In this document: positions 1-5,856 of the stretch, in pieces
How the letters are laid out: every line of letters starts with the position of its first letter
How positions within the stretch are numbered: position 1 is the stretch's first letter
DNA from: Streptosporangiaceae bacterium
Lineage (GTDB): Bacteria; Actinomycetota; Actinomycetes; Streptosporangiales; Streptosporangiaceae
Assembly: GCA_030040815.1 (NCBI GenBank)
Contig: JASHSZ010000361.1
Span: 1 to 7,875, forward strand
Length of the DNA stretch: 7,875 bases
Reading direction: 5' to 3'
Notes under the pieces: model-generated
The model's input: the letters and a program-made list of their open reading frames with translations, nothing else
What the model was told of the DNA's origin: nothing
The model's database searches: none
Position numbers and translations under genes: made by a program

Positions 1-102
1 GACCCGCAGCGGCAGGACGCGGCACGCGAGCGCGCCGCGGCCAACGGCCAGCTGGACGCGAACGGCCTCGGTGACGCAGGGCACGATGTGAGGACGCCAT
101 GA
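1..102 (+). CDS. C-terminal end of upstream gene, probably PIM acyltransferase (partial)
   Basis: An open frame enters from the left edge in frame 1, gives 33 residues and stops at TGA 100-102, sharing ATGA with the pimA start. By my count its codon positions are about 88, 55 and 85 % G+C at positions 1, 2 and 3. The low second position is what coding DNA shows, and the alternative frame 2 (stop at 89-91) has an implausibly GC-rich second position. The residues are hydrophilic and low in complexity (Ala, Arg, Asp, Gly) with no recognisable domain, as expected for a disordered C-terminus. Identification rests on context only: in actinobacteria the gene directly before pimA is usually the phosphatidylinositol mannoside acyltransferase (PatA, lysophospholipid-acyltransferase type), which acylates the mannose PimA adds. 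The frame is fairly likely; the product is an inference. Confidence 0.5.
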   Translation, partial: DPQRQDAARERAAANGQLDANGLGDAGHDVRTP

Positions 103-1226
103 GGATCGGCATCGTGTGCCCCTACGCCTGGGAGGTGCCCGGCGGCGTGCGGGAGCACGTCAGTGGCCTGGCCGAGGCGCTCATAGACCTCGGCCACTAC
201 GTCTCGGTGATCTCGCCCGCCGACGACGACACGGTCTTGCCGCCCTACGTCGTCGCGGCGGGGCGGGCGATGGCCGTTCCCTACAACGGCTCGGTCGCCA
301 GGCTGTCGTTCGGCTTCCTGTCCGCGGGCCGCGTTCGCCGCTGGCTCAAGGACGGGAACTTCGACGTGCTGCACGTGCACGAGCCGGCCGCGCCGAGCCT
401 GTCGCTGCTGGCGTGCTGGGCGGCAGACGGCCCGATTGTCGCCACCATGCACGCCGCCCTGCCGCGGTCGCGGGCGCTGCACGCCGCAGGGCCGATCCTC
501 GCCTCGGCGCTGGAGAAGATCAGCGGCCGGATCGCGGTCGCGGAGGCGGCCAGGCGCACACTCGTCGAGCACATGGGCGGTGACGCCGTGCTCATCCCGA
601 ACGGCGTCAACGTGCACCGGTATGAGAAGGCCGAGCCGCTGCCCGGCTTCCCTGGCACCGGGGGCACCCTCGGCTTCCTCGGCCGGATGGACGAGCCGCG
701 CAAGGGCCTGGACATCCTGCTAGCGGCGTTCGTTCTGCTGGCGGCGGAGCGCCCAAGGCTGCGGCTGTTGATAGCCGGCCCCGGCGACCCGGACGACGTG
801 CTGGCGCAGGTGCCCGCGTCCTGCCGGGATCGGGTGGTGGTCCTCGGCGAGGTGAGTGACGAGGACAGGGTCCGGATGCTGCACTCGGTCGACGTGTTCT
901 GCGCGCCGAACACCGGCGGGGAGAGCTTCGGTTACGTGCTGGTCGAGGCCATGGCATCCGGCGCGCCGATCGTGGCGAGCGACATCGACGCGTTCCGCCA
1001 GGTGCTGCGCAACGGCAAGGCCGGCGAGCTGTTCGAGGTCGGCAGCCCGGCCGGGCTTGCCGCGGCGGCGGGCCGGCTCCTCGACGATCCCGGCTACCGG
1101 GCGGTGCTCGCGGCTGCGGCCTCGGCCGCGGTCCAGGAGCTTGACTGGTCTGTTATCGCCCGCGACGTGGTCCGGGTGTATGAGGCCGTCGTCCCGGCGG
1201 CCGGGCGGGTGGCCATGGCGCTATGA
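99..1226 (+). CDS. pimA: Phosphatidylinositol alpha-mannosyltransferase PimA (GT4, GT-B fold)
   Basis: Transfers mannose from GDP-mannose to the inositol ring of phosphatidylinositol, the first committed step of PIM and lipomannan/lipoarabinomannan synthesis, on the cytoplasmic face of the membrane. The 375 residues match PimA length and pattern throughout. The N-terminal half starts MRIGIVCPY with the PGGV loop (14-17), then PYNGSVARL (61-69), FDVLHVHEP (88-96) and IVATMH ending at His118. The C-terminal nucleotide-binding half has LGRMDEPRKG (194-203; Arg196 and Lys202 align with donor-phosphate ligands of mycobacterial PimA) and the EX7E-type stretch GGESFGYVLVEAMASG (273-288). It starts at ATG 99, with GAGGA at 90-94 as a close Shine-Dalgarno and an ATGA overlap with the upstream frame, so translational coupling is likely. 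Its stop overlaps the next start, also as ATGA. Other GT4 mannosyltransferases are possible in principle, but motifs and context make PimA very likely. Confidence 0.95.
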   Translation: MRIGIVCPYAWEVPGGVREHVSGLAEALIDLGHYVSVISPADDDTVLPPYVVAAGRAMAVPYNGSVARLSFGFLSAGRVRRWLKDGNFDVLHVHEPAAPSLSLLACWAADGPIVATMHAALPRSRALHAAGPILASALEKISGRIAVAEAARRTLVEHMGGDAVLIPNGVNVHRYEKAEPLPGFPGTGGTLGFLGRMDEPRKGLDILLAAFVLLAAERPRLRLLIAGPGDPDDVLAQVPASCRDRVVVLGEVSDEDRVRMLHSVDVFCAPNTGGESFGYVLVEAMASGAPIVASDIDAFRQVLRNGKAGELFEVGSPAGLAAAAGRLLDDPGYRAVLAAAASAAVQELDWSVIARDVVRVYEAVVPAAGRVAMAL

Positions 1227-1792
1227 CCGCGGTGATCGTTCTCGTCATCGTCGGCGTGCTGGCCATCCTCGGGGTCTACGTCTCCTGGCGGGCCGGCCGG
1301 CTGGACCGGCTGCACGCCAGGGTCGAGGCGGCCCGATTTGCGTTGGATGCGGCGCTTGTCCGGCGCAGCTCTATCGCCCTCGAGCTCGCCTCGTCCGGAC
1401 TGCTCGACCCGGCCACCAGCGTGCTGCTCGCCGGTGCCGCACACGACGCCAGGTCCACGCAGAACGGCAGGGAGATGCCGGAGAGCGACCTGACCAGGGC
1501 GTTGCGGGCGGTCTTCGGGCAGCCCGGCTTCCGCGCGCTGCTCGCGGGCCGGGAGGGTGCCGAGGAAATGCTCGCGGAACTGGAGAGCGCCTCCCATCAG
1601 GTGTTCCTGGCTCGCAAGTTCTATAACGACGCGGTGGCAGCGACCGTGGCAGCCAGGCGGCGGTGGCTGGCCGTCGCACTGCGGCTCGCCGGGAGGGCAC
1701 CGAAGCCCGAGTTCTTCGAGATCGATGACTCGCTGGTGCCCAACGGCGACCAGGGCGGCCCGACCGCCGACATCCCGCACCTCACCAAGTAA
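1223..1792 (+). CDS. Membrane-anchored LemA-like protein of the pimA operon
   Basis: A 189-residue protein of unknown function. Residues about 2-20 form one hydrophobic helix (signal anchor), followed by basic residues (SWRAGR) and a mostly helical Ala/Leu/Arg-rich body. The layout resembles LemA: an N-terminal anchor, then a helical bundle with the ArgArg pair near 47-48, a late RKFYNDAV motif (131-138; LemA proteins carry a comparable R-x-YN-x-x-V) and an EFFEID stretch (163-168) where LemA has its Y/F-F-E ending. The last 20 residues are polar. LemA proteins are widespread with no settled biochemical role. ATG 1223 overlaps the pimA stop as ATGA, so co-translation with PimA is likely. A similarly placed small membrane protein follows pimA in other actinobacteria, which hints at a role in envelope lipid metabolism, but that is inference. 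Family membership is moderately sure and rests on the C-terminal motifs. Confidence 0.72.
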   Translation: MTAVIVLVIVGVLAILGVYVSWRAGRLDRLHARVEAARFALDAALVRRSSIALELASSGLLDPATSVLLAGAAHDARSTQNGREMPESDLTRALRAVFGQPGFRALLAGREGAEEMLAELESASHQVFLARKFYNDAVAATVAARRRWLAVALRLAGRAPKPEFFEIDDSLVPNGDQGGPTADIPHLTK

Positions 1793-1823
1793 CGCAGTGG
1801 GCAGCACCCGGCACCCGCCGTGG

Positions 1824-1870
1824 ATGGGTGGAAGTTCACTATCGCTATCGCAATACCGATCTTCCACCCA
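1824..1870. repeat. Perfect 11-bp inverted repeat, extended imperfect hairpin
   Basis: ATGGGTGGAAG at 1824-1834 is exactly complementary to CTTCCACCCAT ending at 1871 (1861-1871), around a 26-nt centre. Further pairing into the centre (1836-1837 with 1858-1859; 1840-1842 with 1853-1855; 1844 with 1851) gives about 17 pairs over 21 positions. The centre also holds a direct duplication TATCGCTATCGC (1840-1851). It starts 32 nt after the LemA-like stop. It could be a terminator of the pimA operon, but there is no T-run after it. It could instead be a two-half-site operator, or the arms of a structured RNA. I do not recognise it. Confidence 0.7.
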
Positions 1871-1890
1871 TGAAGATCATCATGCCGCGC

Positions 1891-1907
1891 GCGAGGCCGA
1901 GCCTCGC
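1891..1907. repeat. Short GC-rich hairpin (7-bp stem, CGA loop)
   Basis: GCGAGGC at 1891-1897 pairs perfectly with GCCTCGC at 1901-1907 around CGA. It lies 20 nt after the 11-bp inverted repeat. No T-run follows. It could act with that repeat as a U-tail-less terminator, as proposed for many actinobacterial transcripts, but a stem this size can also arise by chance in this base composition. Confidence 0.35.
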
Positions 1908-2018
1908 CGAGCAGATTACGTTGGGCACCTGCCCTAGCGTGCTTGATCGGTGGCCGCTGCAGGCCGACTGCGCCAGGTGCTGCTACTGGGCAGCGAGTCG
2001 TGGCTGGTCGTGGCGTCA

Positions 2019-2079
2019 ACTGCTACCATGATTTATGAGCAGGAAAGATAGCGCTTCTATGTGGTTCCGAAAAGCGCTA
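2019..2079 (+). promoter_or_regulatory. Putative pdxS promoter/operator region with 8-bp inverted repeat
   Basis: This is the only clearly AT-richer stretch before pdxS (about 42 % G+C over 2019-2073 against roughly 70 % around it), so it is the best place for the pdxST promoter. It holds TAGCGCTT (2049-2056) and its exact complement AAGCGCTA (2072-2079), separated by 15 nt; each arm contains the palindrome AGCGCT. Candidate -10-like hexamers (TACCAT at 2024, TATGAG at 2034) lack a good -35, so I do not name a start point. In several actinobacteria pdxST is controlled by the MocR-type regulator PdxR, usually encoded next to it. No such gene is in this window and I cannot match the repeat to a known PdxR site. 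Confidence 0.3.
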
Positions 2080-2168
2080 CGCCGTGGCACACCCCTTCCG
2101 GTGCTGCCGGTGCGCTGCGTGTCTGGGCGCGGCAGCCACCTGCGATCAAGTCACCGTCATCTGAGCTT

Positions 2169-2174
2169 GTGAGG
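2169..2174 (+). promoter_or_regulatory. Ribosome-binding site that sets the pdxS start
   Basis: GTGAGG ends 6 nt before ATG 2181. The frame is open upstream to a GTG at 2061, which would add 40 residues, but those residues do not look like PdxS and the GTG lies inside the inverted repeat. This site and homology both favour ATG 2181. Confidence 0.6.
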
Positions 2175-2180
2175 CTTGCC

Positions 2181-3119
2181 ATGTCCATCCAGAACGCACC
2201 TAGTGGTTCCGAGCACCGGGGCAGCACCGAGCCGGCGGCCGTCAAGGGCACGAGCCGGGTCAAGCGCGGCATGGCCGACATGCTCAAGGGCGGCGTGATC
2301 ATGGACGTCGTCACGTCAGACCAGGCCAAGATCGCTGAGGACGCCGGCGCGGTGGCGGTGATGGCGCTCGAGCGGGTGCCCGCCGACATCCGGGCTCAGG
2401 GCGGTGTCGCGAGGATGAGCGACCCGGACATGATCGACTCGATCATCTCCGCCGTGTCCATCCCGGTGATGGCCAAGTGCCGGATCGGTCACTTCGTCGA
2501 GGCCCAGGTGCTGGAGGCCATCGGCGTCGACTACATCGACGAGTCGGAGGTGCTGACCCCGGCCGACGAGGCGTACCACGTGGACAAGTGGGCATTCACG
2601 GTGCCGTTCGTGTGCGGAGCCACCAACCTGGGCGAGGCGCTGCGCCGGATCACCGAGGGTGCGGCGATGATCAGGTCGAAGGGCGAGGCCGGCACCGGCA
2701 ACGTGATCGAGGCGACGCGGCACATGCGGTCGATCCGCAGCGAGATCCGCCGGCTGTCCACGCTGTCCGCGGAGGAGCTGTACACCGCCGCAAAGGACCT
2801 GCAGGCCCCTTACGAGCTGGTGGCCGACGTCGCATCCGCCGGCAAGCTGCCGGTGGTGCTGTTCACCGCGGGCGGCATCGCCACGCCAGCCGACGCGGCG
2901 ATGATGATGCAGCTGGGTGCCGAGGGCGTGTTCGTGGGGTCTGGCATCTTCAAGTCGGGCGACCCGGCGGCGAGGGCGGCGGCGATCGTCAAGGCCACCA
3001 CGTTCCACGACGACCCGGACGTGATCGCGAAGGTGTCCCGCGGCCTCGGCGAGCCGATGGTCGGGATCAACCTGGATACGCTGACGCCCGAGCAGCGCTA
3101 CGCCGGCCGCGGCTGGTGA
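2181..3119 (+). CDS. pdxS: Pyridoxal 5'-phosphate synthase, synthase subunit PdxS
   Basis: Synthase subunit of the DXP-independent vitamin B6 route. It condenses ribose-5-phosphate (or its ketose isomer), glyceraldehyde-3-phosphate and ammonia delivered by PdxT into PLP, in a cytosolic 12+12 complex. The 312-residue (beta/alpha)8 barrel is almost unchanged from the family: [19 protein letters not shown] (from 26) with catalytic Asp42, [11 protein letters not shown] (61-71), MAKCRIGH (97-104) with Schiff-base Lys99, [14 protein letters not shown] (117-130), [10 protein letters not shown] (165-174) with the second lysine Lys167, [21 protein letters not shown] (from 231), [10 protein letters not shown] (251-260), and the C-terminal ERGW-like AGRGW. 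These positions are 18 more than in B. subtilis PdxS (Asp24, Lys81, Lys149), so the polar N-terminal tail is slightly long. The stop TGA shares one base with the pdxT ATG, so the two subunits are translationally coupled. Confidence 0.97.
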   Translation: MSIQNAPSGSEHRGSTEPAAVKGTSRVKRGMADMLKGGVIMDVVTSDQAKIAEDAGAVAVMALERVPADIRAQGGVARMSDPDMIDSIISAVSIPVMAKCRIGHFVEAQVLEAIGVDYIDESEVLTPADEAYHVDKWAFTVPFVCGATNLGEALRRITEGAAMIRSKGEAGTGNVIEATRHMRSIRSEIRRLSTLSAEELYTAAKDLQAPYELVADVASAGKLPVVLFTAGGIATPADAAMMMQLGAEGVFVGSGIFKSGDPAARAAAIVKATTFHDDPDVIAKVSRGLGEPMVGINLDTLTPEQRYAGRGW

Positions 3120-3739
3120 TGGGCGCGGGCACGAGCGTGCCGCCGGTCCGGCCTGCGGTGGGCGTGCTGGCGCTGCAGGGTGACGTGGTCGAGCACCTGC
3201 GCGCGCTCCGCGAGGCGGGTGCGGAGCCCATCGTGGTGCGTCGGCCGGACGAGCTCGACGGGGTCGACGGCCTCATCATCCCCGGTGGCGAGTCGACGAC
3301 GATGTGGAAGCTGATCGACGTCTTCGGCCTGGCCGAGCAGCTGCGCAAGCTCATTCACGGCGGGCTGCCGGTGTTCGGCTCGTGCGCGGGCCTGATCATG
3401 CTCGCCGACCGGCTGCCCGATCCCGCTGCGGGGCAGCAGACCCTCGGCGGCATCGACATGACCGTCCGCAGGAACGCCTTCGGCCGGCAGGTCGACTCGT
3501 TCGAGCGTGACCTGGAGGTGGCCGGCCTGGACGGCCCGCCGTACCGGGCGATCTTCATCCGCGCCCCGTGGGTCGAGGACGTCGGCTCGGGCGTCGAGGT
3601 GCTCGCGACCGACCCCGGCACGAGTAGGATCGTCGCCGTTCGCCAGGGCCGGGCGCTGGCCACGTCGTTTCACCCCGAGCTAACCCCGGACCGGCGCATC
3701 CACCAGATGTTTGTCGACATGGTGAGGGACCAGGCATGA
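3119..3739 (+). CDS. pdxT: Pyridoxal 5'-phosphate synthase, glutaminase subunit PdxT
   Basis: Class I glutamine amidotransferase (triad type) that hydrolyses glutamine and channels ammonia to PdxS; it is active only when docked on PdxS. In the 206 residues I see [14 protein letters not shown] (14-27), the oxyanion-region IIPGGEST (53-60), the nucleophile elbow GSCAG (87-91) with Cys89, the glutamine-site [13 protein letters not shown] (117-129), IFIRAPW (145-151), and the triad end SFHPEL (183-188) with His185 and Glu187. All catalytic residues are present. I chose ATG 3119 because it overlaps the pdxS stop by one base and leaves only a short tail before the conserved start; no separate Shine-Dalgarno is obvious, consistent with coupling. 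The frame is open far upstream, antisense-free but inside pdxS, which I treat as chance. The stop overlaps the yebC ATG as ATGA. Confidence 0.97.
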   Translation: MGAGTSVPPVRPAVGVLALQGDVVEHLRALREAGAEPIVVRRPDELDGVDGLIIPGGESTTMWKLIDVFGLAEQLRKLIHGGLPVFGSCAGLIMLADRLPDPAAGQQTLGGIDMTVRRNAFGRQVDSFERDLEVAGLDGPPYRAIFIRAPWVEDVGSGVEVLATDPGTSRIVAVRQGRALATSFHPELTPDRRIHQMFVDMVRDQA

Positions 3740-4488
3740 GCGGCCACTCCAAGTGGGCGACCACCAAGCACAAGAAAGCGGTGGTCGACGCCCGTCGCGG
3801 CAAGCTGTTCGCCAAGCTGATCAAGAATGTCGAGGTCGCCGCCCGCAGCGGCGGACCGGATCCGACCGGAAACCCCACCCTCTATGACGCCGTTCAGAAG
3901 GCAAAGAAGAACTCGGTCCCGAACGAGAACATTGACCGGGCGATCCGCCGCGGCGGCGGCCTCGAGGCCGGCGGCGCGGCCTACGAGTCCATCACGTACG
4001 AGGGCTACGCGCCCGGCGGCGTTGCCGTGCTGGTAGAGGCGCTGACCGACAACCGGAACCGGGCGGCGTCCGACATCCGCGTCGCGTTCACCCGGAACGG
4101 CGGCTCAATGGCCGACGCCGGATCGGTGTCGTACCTCTTCAGCCGCCGTGGCGTGGTCATCGTGCCGAAGGCCGTCGGCGTCACCGAGGATGACGTGCTG
4201 GCAGCCGTGCTGGATTCGGGCGCGGAGGAGGTCAACGACCTCGGCGAGTCGTTCGAGGTGATCAGCGAGCCCGGCGACCTGGTCGCGGTGCGCTCGGCGC
4301 TGCAGAGCGCGGGCCTTGACTATGAATCGGCAGAGCGCCCGTTCCTGCCCTCGGTCGAGATCGACCTGGATGAGGACAACGCCAAGAAGGTGTTCCGGCT
4401 TATCGAGGCCCTTGAGGACTCCGACGACGTCCAGGACGTGTACGCGAACTACAAGGTCTCCGACGACATCATGGAGAAGCTCGGGTGA
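3736..4488 (+). CDS. yebC: YebC/PmpR (TACO1) family protein
   Basis: A 250-residue cytosolic protein of the DUF28 family, with typical length and the signature start [21 protein letters not shown] followed by [16 protein letters not shown] (22-37). Further family blocks are [25 protein letters not shown] (from 46), YEGYAPGG (88-95), [10 protein letters not shown] (105-114), the [14 protein letters not shown] stretch (121-134) and the acidic C-terminal segment ending [15 protein letters not shown]. Members have been reported as transcriptional regulators (PmpR of quorum sensing; YebC repressing ruvC in some bacteria). The mitochondrial relative TACO1 and some bacterial members have been linked to translation of proline-rich sequences, so the molecular role is not settled. 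An AGGG at 3725-3728 lies 7 nt before ATG 3736, which overlaps the pdxT stop. Its place ahead of ruvCAB is conserved in many bacteria. Confidence 0.95.
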   Translation: MSGHSKWATTKHKKAVVDARRGKLFAKLIKNVEVAARSGGPDPTGNPTLYDAVQKAKKNSVPNENIDRAIRRGGGLEAGGAAYESITYEGYAPGGVAVLVEALTDNRNRAASDIRVAFTRNGGSMADAGSVSYLFSRRGVVIVPKAVGVTEDDVLAAVLDSGAEEVNDLGESFEVISEPGDLVAVRSALQSAGLDYESAERPFLPSVEIDLDEDNAKKVFRLIEALEDSDDVQDVYANYKVSDDIMEKLG

Positions 4489-4492
4489 CGTC

Positions 4493-5701
4493 CTGACCGG
4501 CATCCAGGTCCGCCTGTTCAGCCCCGGCGACGATCTAGACGCGGAACTCGACCTGCGGCGGCGCTCCTTCGGGCCGATCTCCGATGCAGACCTGCCCGGC
4601 TGGCTCGACATCTACCGGCACACCGTCGAGGCGGGCGCGACGCTCGGAGCCTTCGACGGCGGTCGGCTGGTCGGCAGCGCGCGCTATCACGTCATGCGGC
4701 AGTGGTGGCACGGGCGGTCCATGCCGATGGCAGGCGTGGCGGGCGTCAAGGTCGCCCCAGAGGAACGCGGCCGGGGCATCGGCACCGCGATGATGGCCAG
4801 GATGCTCGGCGACATCGCCGAACGGGGTTACCCGGTGTCGGCGCTGTATCCGGCGACCGCATCGCTGTACCGGTCGTTCGGCTGGGAGATCGCCGGCGGC
4901 AAGTACGAGACCGTCGTACCGACCAGGTCACTCGCCACCCTGATCAGGCCGGACGAGGCAGTCCGTACCGAGCAGCCCGCTGCCGGGCCGCCGCGTCGCG
5001 CCACGCCTGCCGATGGCGCGGCCATTGTCGAGGTCAAGAGCCTGGTGCACGCGCGCATGCTGCACTGCGGGCCGAATACTCGCGAGCCCTGGGAACTGCG
5101 GTCCTGGCTGGACGACCCCGAGCACTTCGCCTACCTGGCCGAGGACGGCTTCCTGAGCTACCGGTGGGCGCACGGCGGGGAGGAGCTCGCCGTCGAGGAG
5201 CTCATCGCGACGTCCGCGGCCACGGCCCGTGCGCTCTGGCAGATCCTCGCCTCGCACGCCACTATCGCCAGCACGGTTCGCGCCTGTCTCGCGCCGGACG
5301 ATCCGGTGCACCGGCTGAGCAGGGAACCGGACGCCAAGCTCCGCCGCAGCGGAGCCTGGATGCTGCGCATCGTGGACGCGCCCGCCGCGATCGGCGCCCG
5401 TGGCTTTCCCGCCGGGGTCAGCGTGTCTGTCCCGCTCGAGGTCGTCGACCCGGTGCTCCCGGCCAACGCAGGTCGCTGGCGGCTTGAGGTGGCCGGGGGC
5501 CGCGGCACGCTGCAGCGTGCTGATGAGGATCCCACGGCTGATCCGGTACGGCTCGGGGCCCGCGGCTTTGCTGCGCTGTTCGGCGGCGCGGAACCAGGTC
5601 CGCTGCGCCTCGCGGGTCTGGTGTCTGGCGGCGCTCCCGCCGCCGACGACGCGCTCGGGGCCGCGTTCGGCGGCCAGGCGTTCCTGATCGACGAGTGGTA
5701 A
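4493..5701 (+). CDS. Eis-type GNAT N-acetyltransferase, start codon uncertain
   Basis: A GNAT protein of the Eis kind: an N-terminal GNAT domain, a second degenerate GNAT-like domain and a C-terminal SCP2-like domain. Mycobacterial Eis acetylates amines, including aminoglycosides and lysines, with acetyl-CoA; the substrate here is unknown. Numbered from 4493, the acetyl-CoA loop is ERGRGIG (91-97) after VAGVKVAP (82-89), and Tyr126 in LYRSFGW falls exactly where Eis has its proposed general acid. The chain is 402 residues, the length of M. tuberculosis Eis, and ends in an aromatic residue (Trp402); in Eis the C-terminal carboxylate takes part in catalysis. Homology-like sequence begins right at TGIQVRLF, yet no ATG, GTG or TTG lies there in frame. 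The choices are CTG 4493, 4 nt past the yebC stop, or ATG 4370 deep inside yebC. I annotate CTG; a missing base is the alternative. Confidence 0.85.
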   Translation: MTGIQVRLFSPGDDLDAELDLRRRSFGPISDADLPGWLDIYRHTVEAGATLGAFDGGRLVGSARYHVMRQWWHGRSMPMAGVAGVKVAPEERGRGIGTAMMARMLGDIAERGYPVSALYPATASLYRSFGWEIAGGKYETVVPTRSLATLIRPDEAVRTEQPAAGPPRRATPADGAAIVEVKSLVHARMLHCGPNTREPWELRSWLDDPEHFAYLAEDGFLSYRWAHGGEELAVEELIATSAATARALWQILASHATIASTVRACLAPDDPVHRLSREPDAKLRRSGAWMLRIVDAPAAIGARGFPAGVSVSVPLEVVDPVLPANAGRWRLEVAGGRGTLQRADEDPTADPVRLGARGFAALFGGAEPGPLRLAGLVSGGAPAADDALGAAFGGQAFLIDEW

Positions 5702-5773
5702 GCCGCGGGACTCGGCTTCGAGGAGTAACGCCAGTCGCCCGGTGTGCGTCGCCCTGGTCGGCGCGCCGCCGTT

Positions 5774-5802
5774 GCAACCGGCCGGACGACCGGTAGGGTT
5801 GC
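5774..5802. terminator. Hairpin upstream of ruvC, possible terminator of the Eis-like gene
   Basis: GCAACC (5774-5779) pairs with GGTTGC (5797-5802), and inside it CCGG (5782-5785) pairs with CCGG (5790-5793) around an ACGA loop, with a 2-by-3 internal loop between the stems. It lies 72 nt after the Eis-like stop and has no T-run, so it could only be a U-tail-less terminator. Its right arm overlaps the putative -35 of the ruvC promoter and touches the LexA box, so it may instead be incidental or regulatory. Confidence 0.3.
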
Positions 5803-5829
5803 CGAACAGGTGTTCGTAAGCCTTATGCT
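5799..5829 (+). promoter_or_regulatory. Putative ruvC promoter around the LexA box
   Basis: TTGCCG (5799-5804) could serve as the -35 and TATGCT (5824-5829, fitting the actinobacterial TAnnnT) as the -10, with a 19-nt spacer. The LexA box fills the spacer, the usual place for repression. The leader to ATG 5857 would be about 20 nt. The spacer is slightly long and the -35 is imperfect. Confidence 0.45.
5802..5817. promoter_or_regulatory. LexA-binding SOS box of the ruvCAB operon
   Basis: The sequence contains CGAAC-AGGT-GTTCG (5803-5816), a perfect 5+5 palindrome. The actinobacterial/Gram-positive LexA consensus is TCGAAC-N4-GTTCGA, so the core is complete and only the outermost bases differ (C for T, T for A). 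It sits 39 nt before the ruvC ATG, inside the putative promoter. LexA control of ruvC is known in mycobacteria. It implies repression in normal growth and induction of ruvC-ruvA-ruvB after DNA damage. Confidence 0.88.
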
Positions 5830-5856
5830 GGCGGTCGGCGAGCGGGATGGTGGCAC

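Larger units (their letters stand above)
1793..2180. other. 388-nt gap between the LemA-like gene and pdxS, rich in inverted repeats
   Basis: No convincing gene lies here. In order I see: a perfect 11-bp inverted repeat (1824-1870); a tight 7-bp hairpin with a CGA loop (1891-1907); a 7-bp pair GCACCTG/CAGGTGC (1925-1931 with 1974-1980) that overlaps an alternative pairing CTGCCC/GGGCAG (1929-1934 with 1988-1993); an AT-richer patch (about 42 % G+C over 2019-2073); the 8-bp inverted repeat at 2049-2079; and a 7-bp stem GCTGCCG/CGGCAGC (2103-2109 with 2130-2136), extendable by two pairs past a bulged C. Six- and seven-base matches are expected by chance in DNA this GC-rich, so only the 11-bp repeat stands out clearly. 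A GTG-started frame at 1828-2031 (67 codons, Cys/Trp-rich end) is open, but I see no family or ribosome-binding site for it. The gap should hold the end of the pimA operon transcript and the start of the pdxS one. Confidence 0.6.

Noticed and set aside
1828..2031. Small open frame of 67 codons (or 53 from ATG 1870) with a Cys/Trp-rich end in the lemA-pdxS gap
   Set aside because: It has no family resemblance, no ribosome-binding site and weaker third-position G/C bias than the neighbours, and it overlaps the inverted repeat; conservation in relatives would reopen the question.
2061..2180. N-terminal extension of PdxS by 40 residues from GTG 2061
   Set aside because: The added residues do not resemble PdxS, the GTG sits in an inverted repeat without a ribosome-binding site, and ATG 2181 has a GTGAGG at good spacing.
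2477..3118. Upstream extension of the pdxT frame by 214 codons inside pdxS
   Set aside because: The frame is open only because of high G+C; pdxS is certain in another frame and PdxT homology starts just after ATG 3119.
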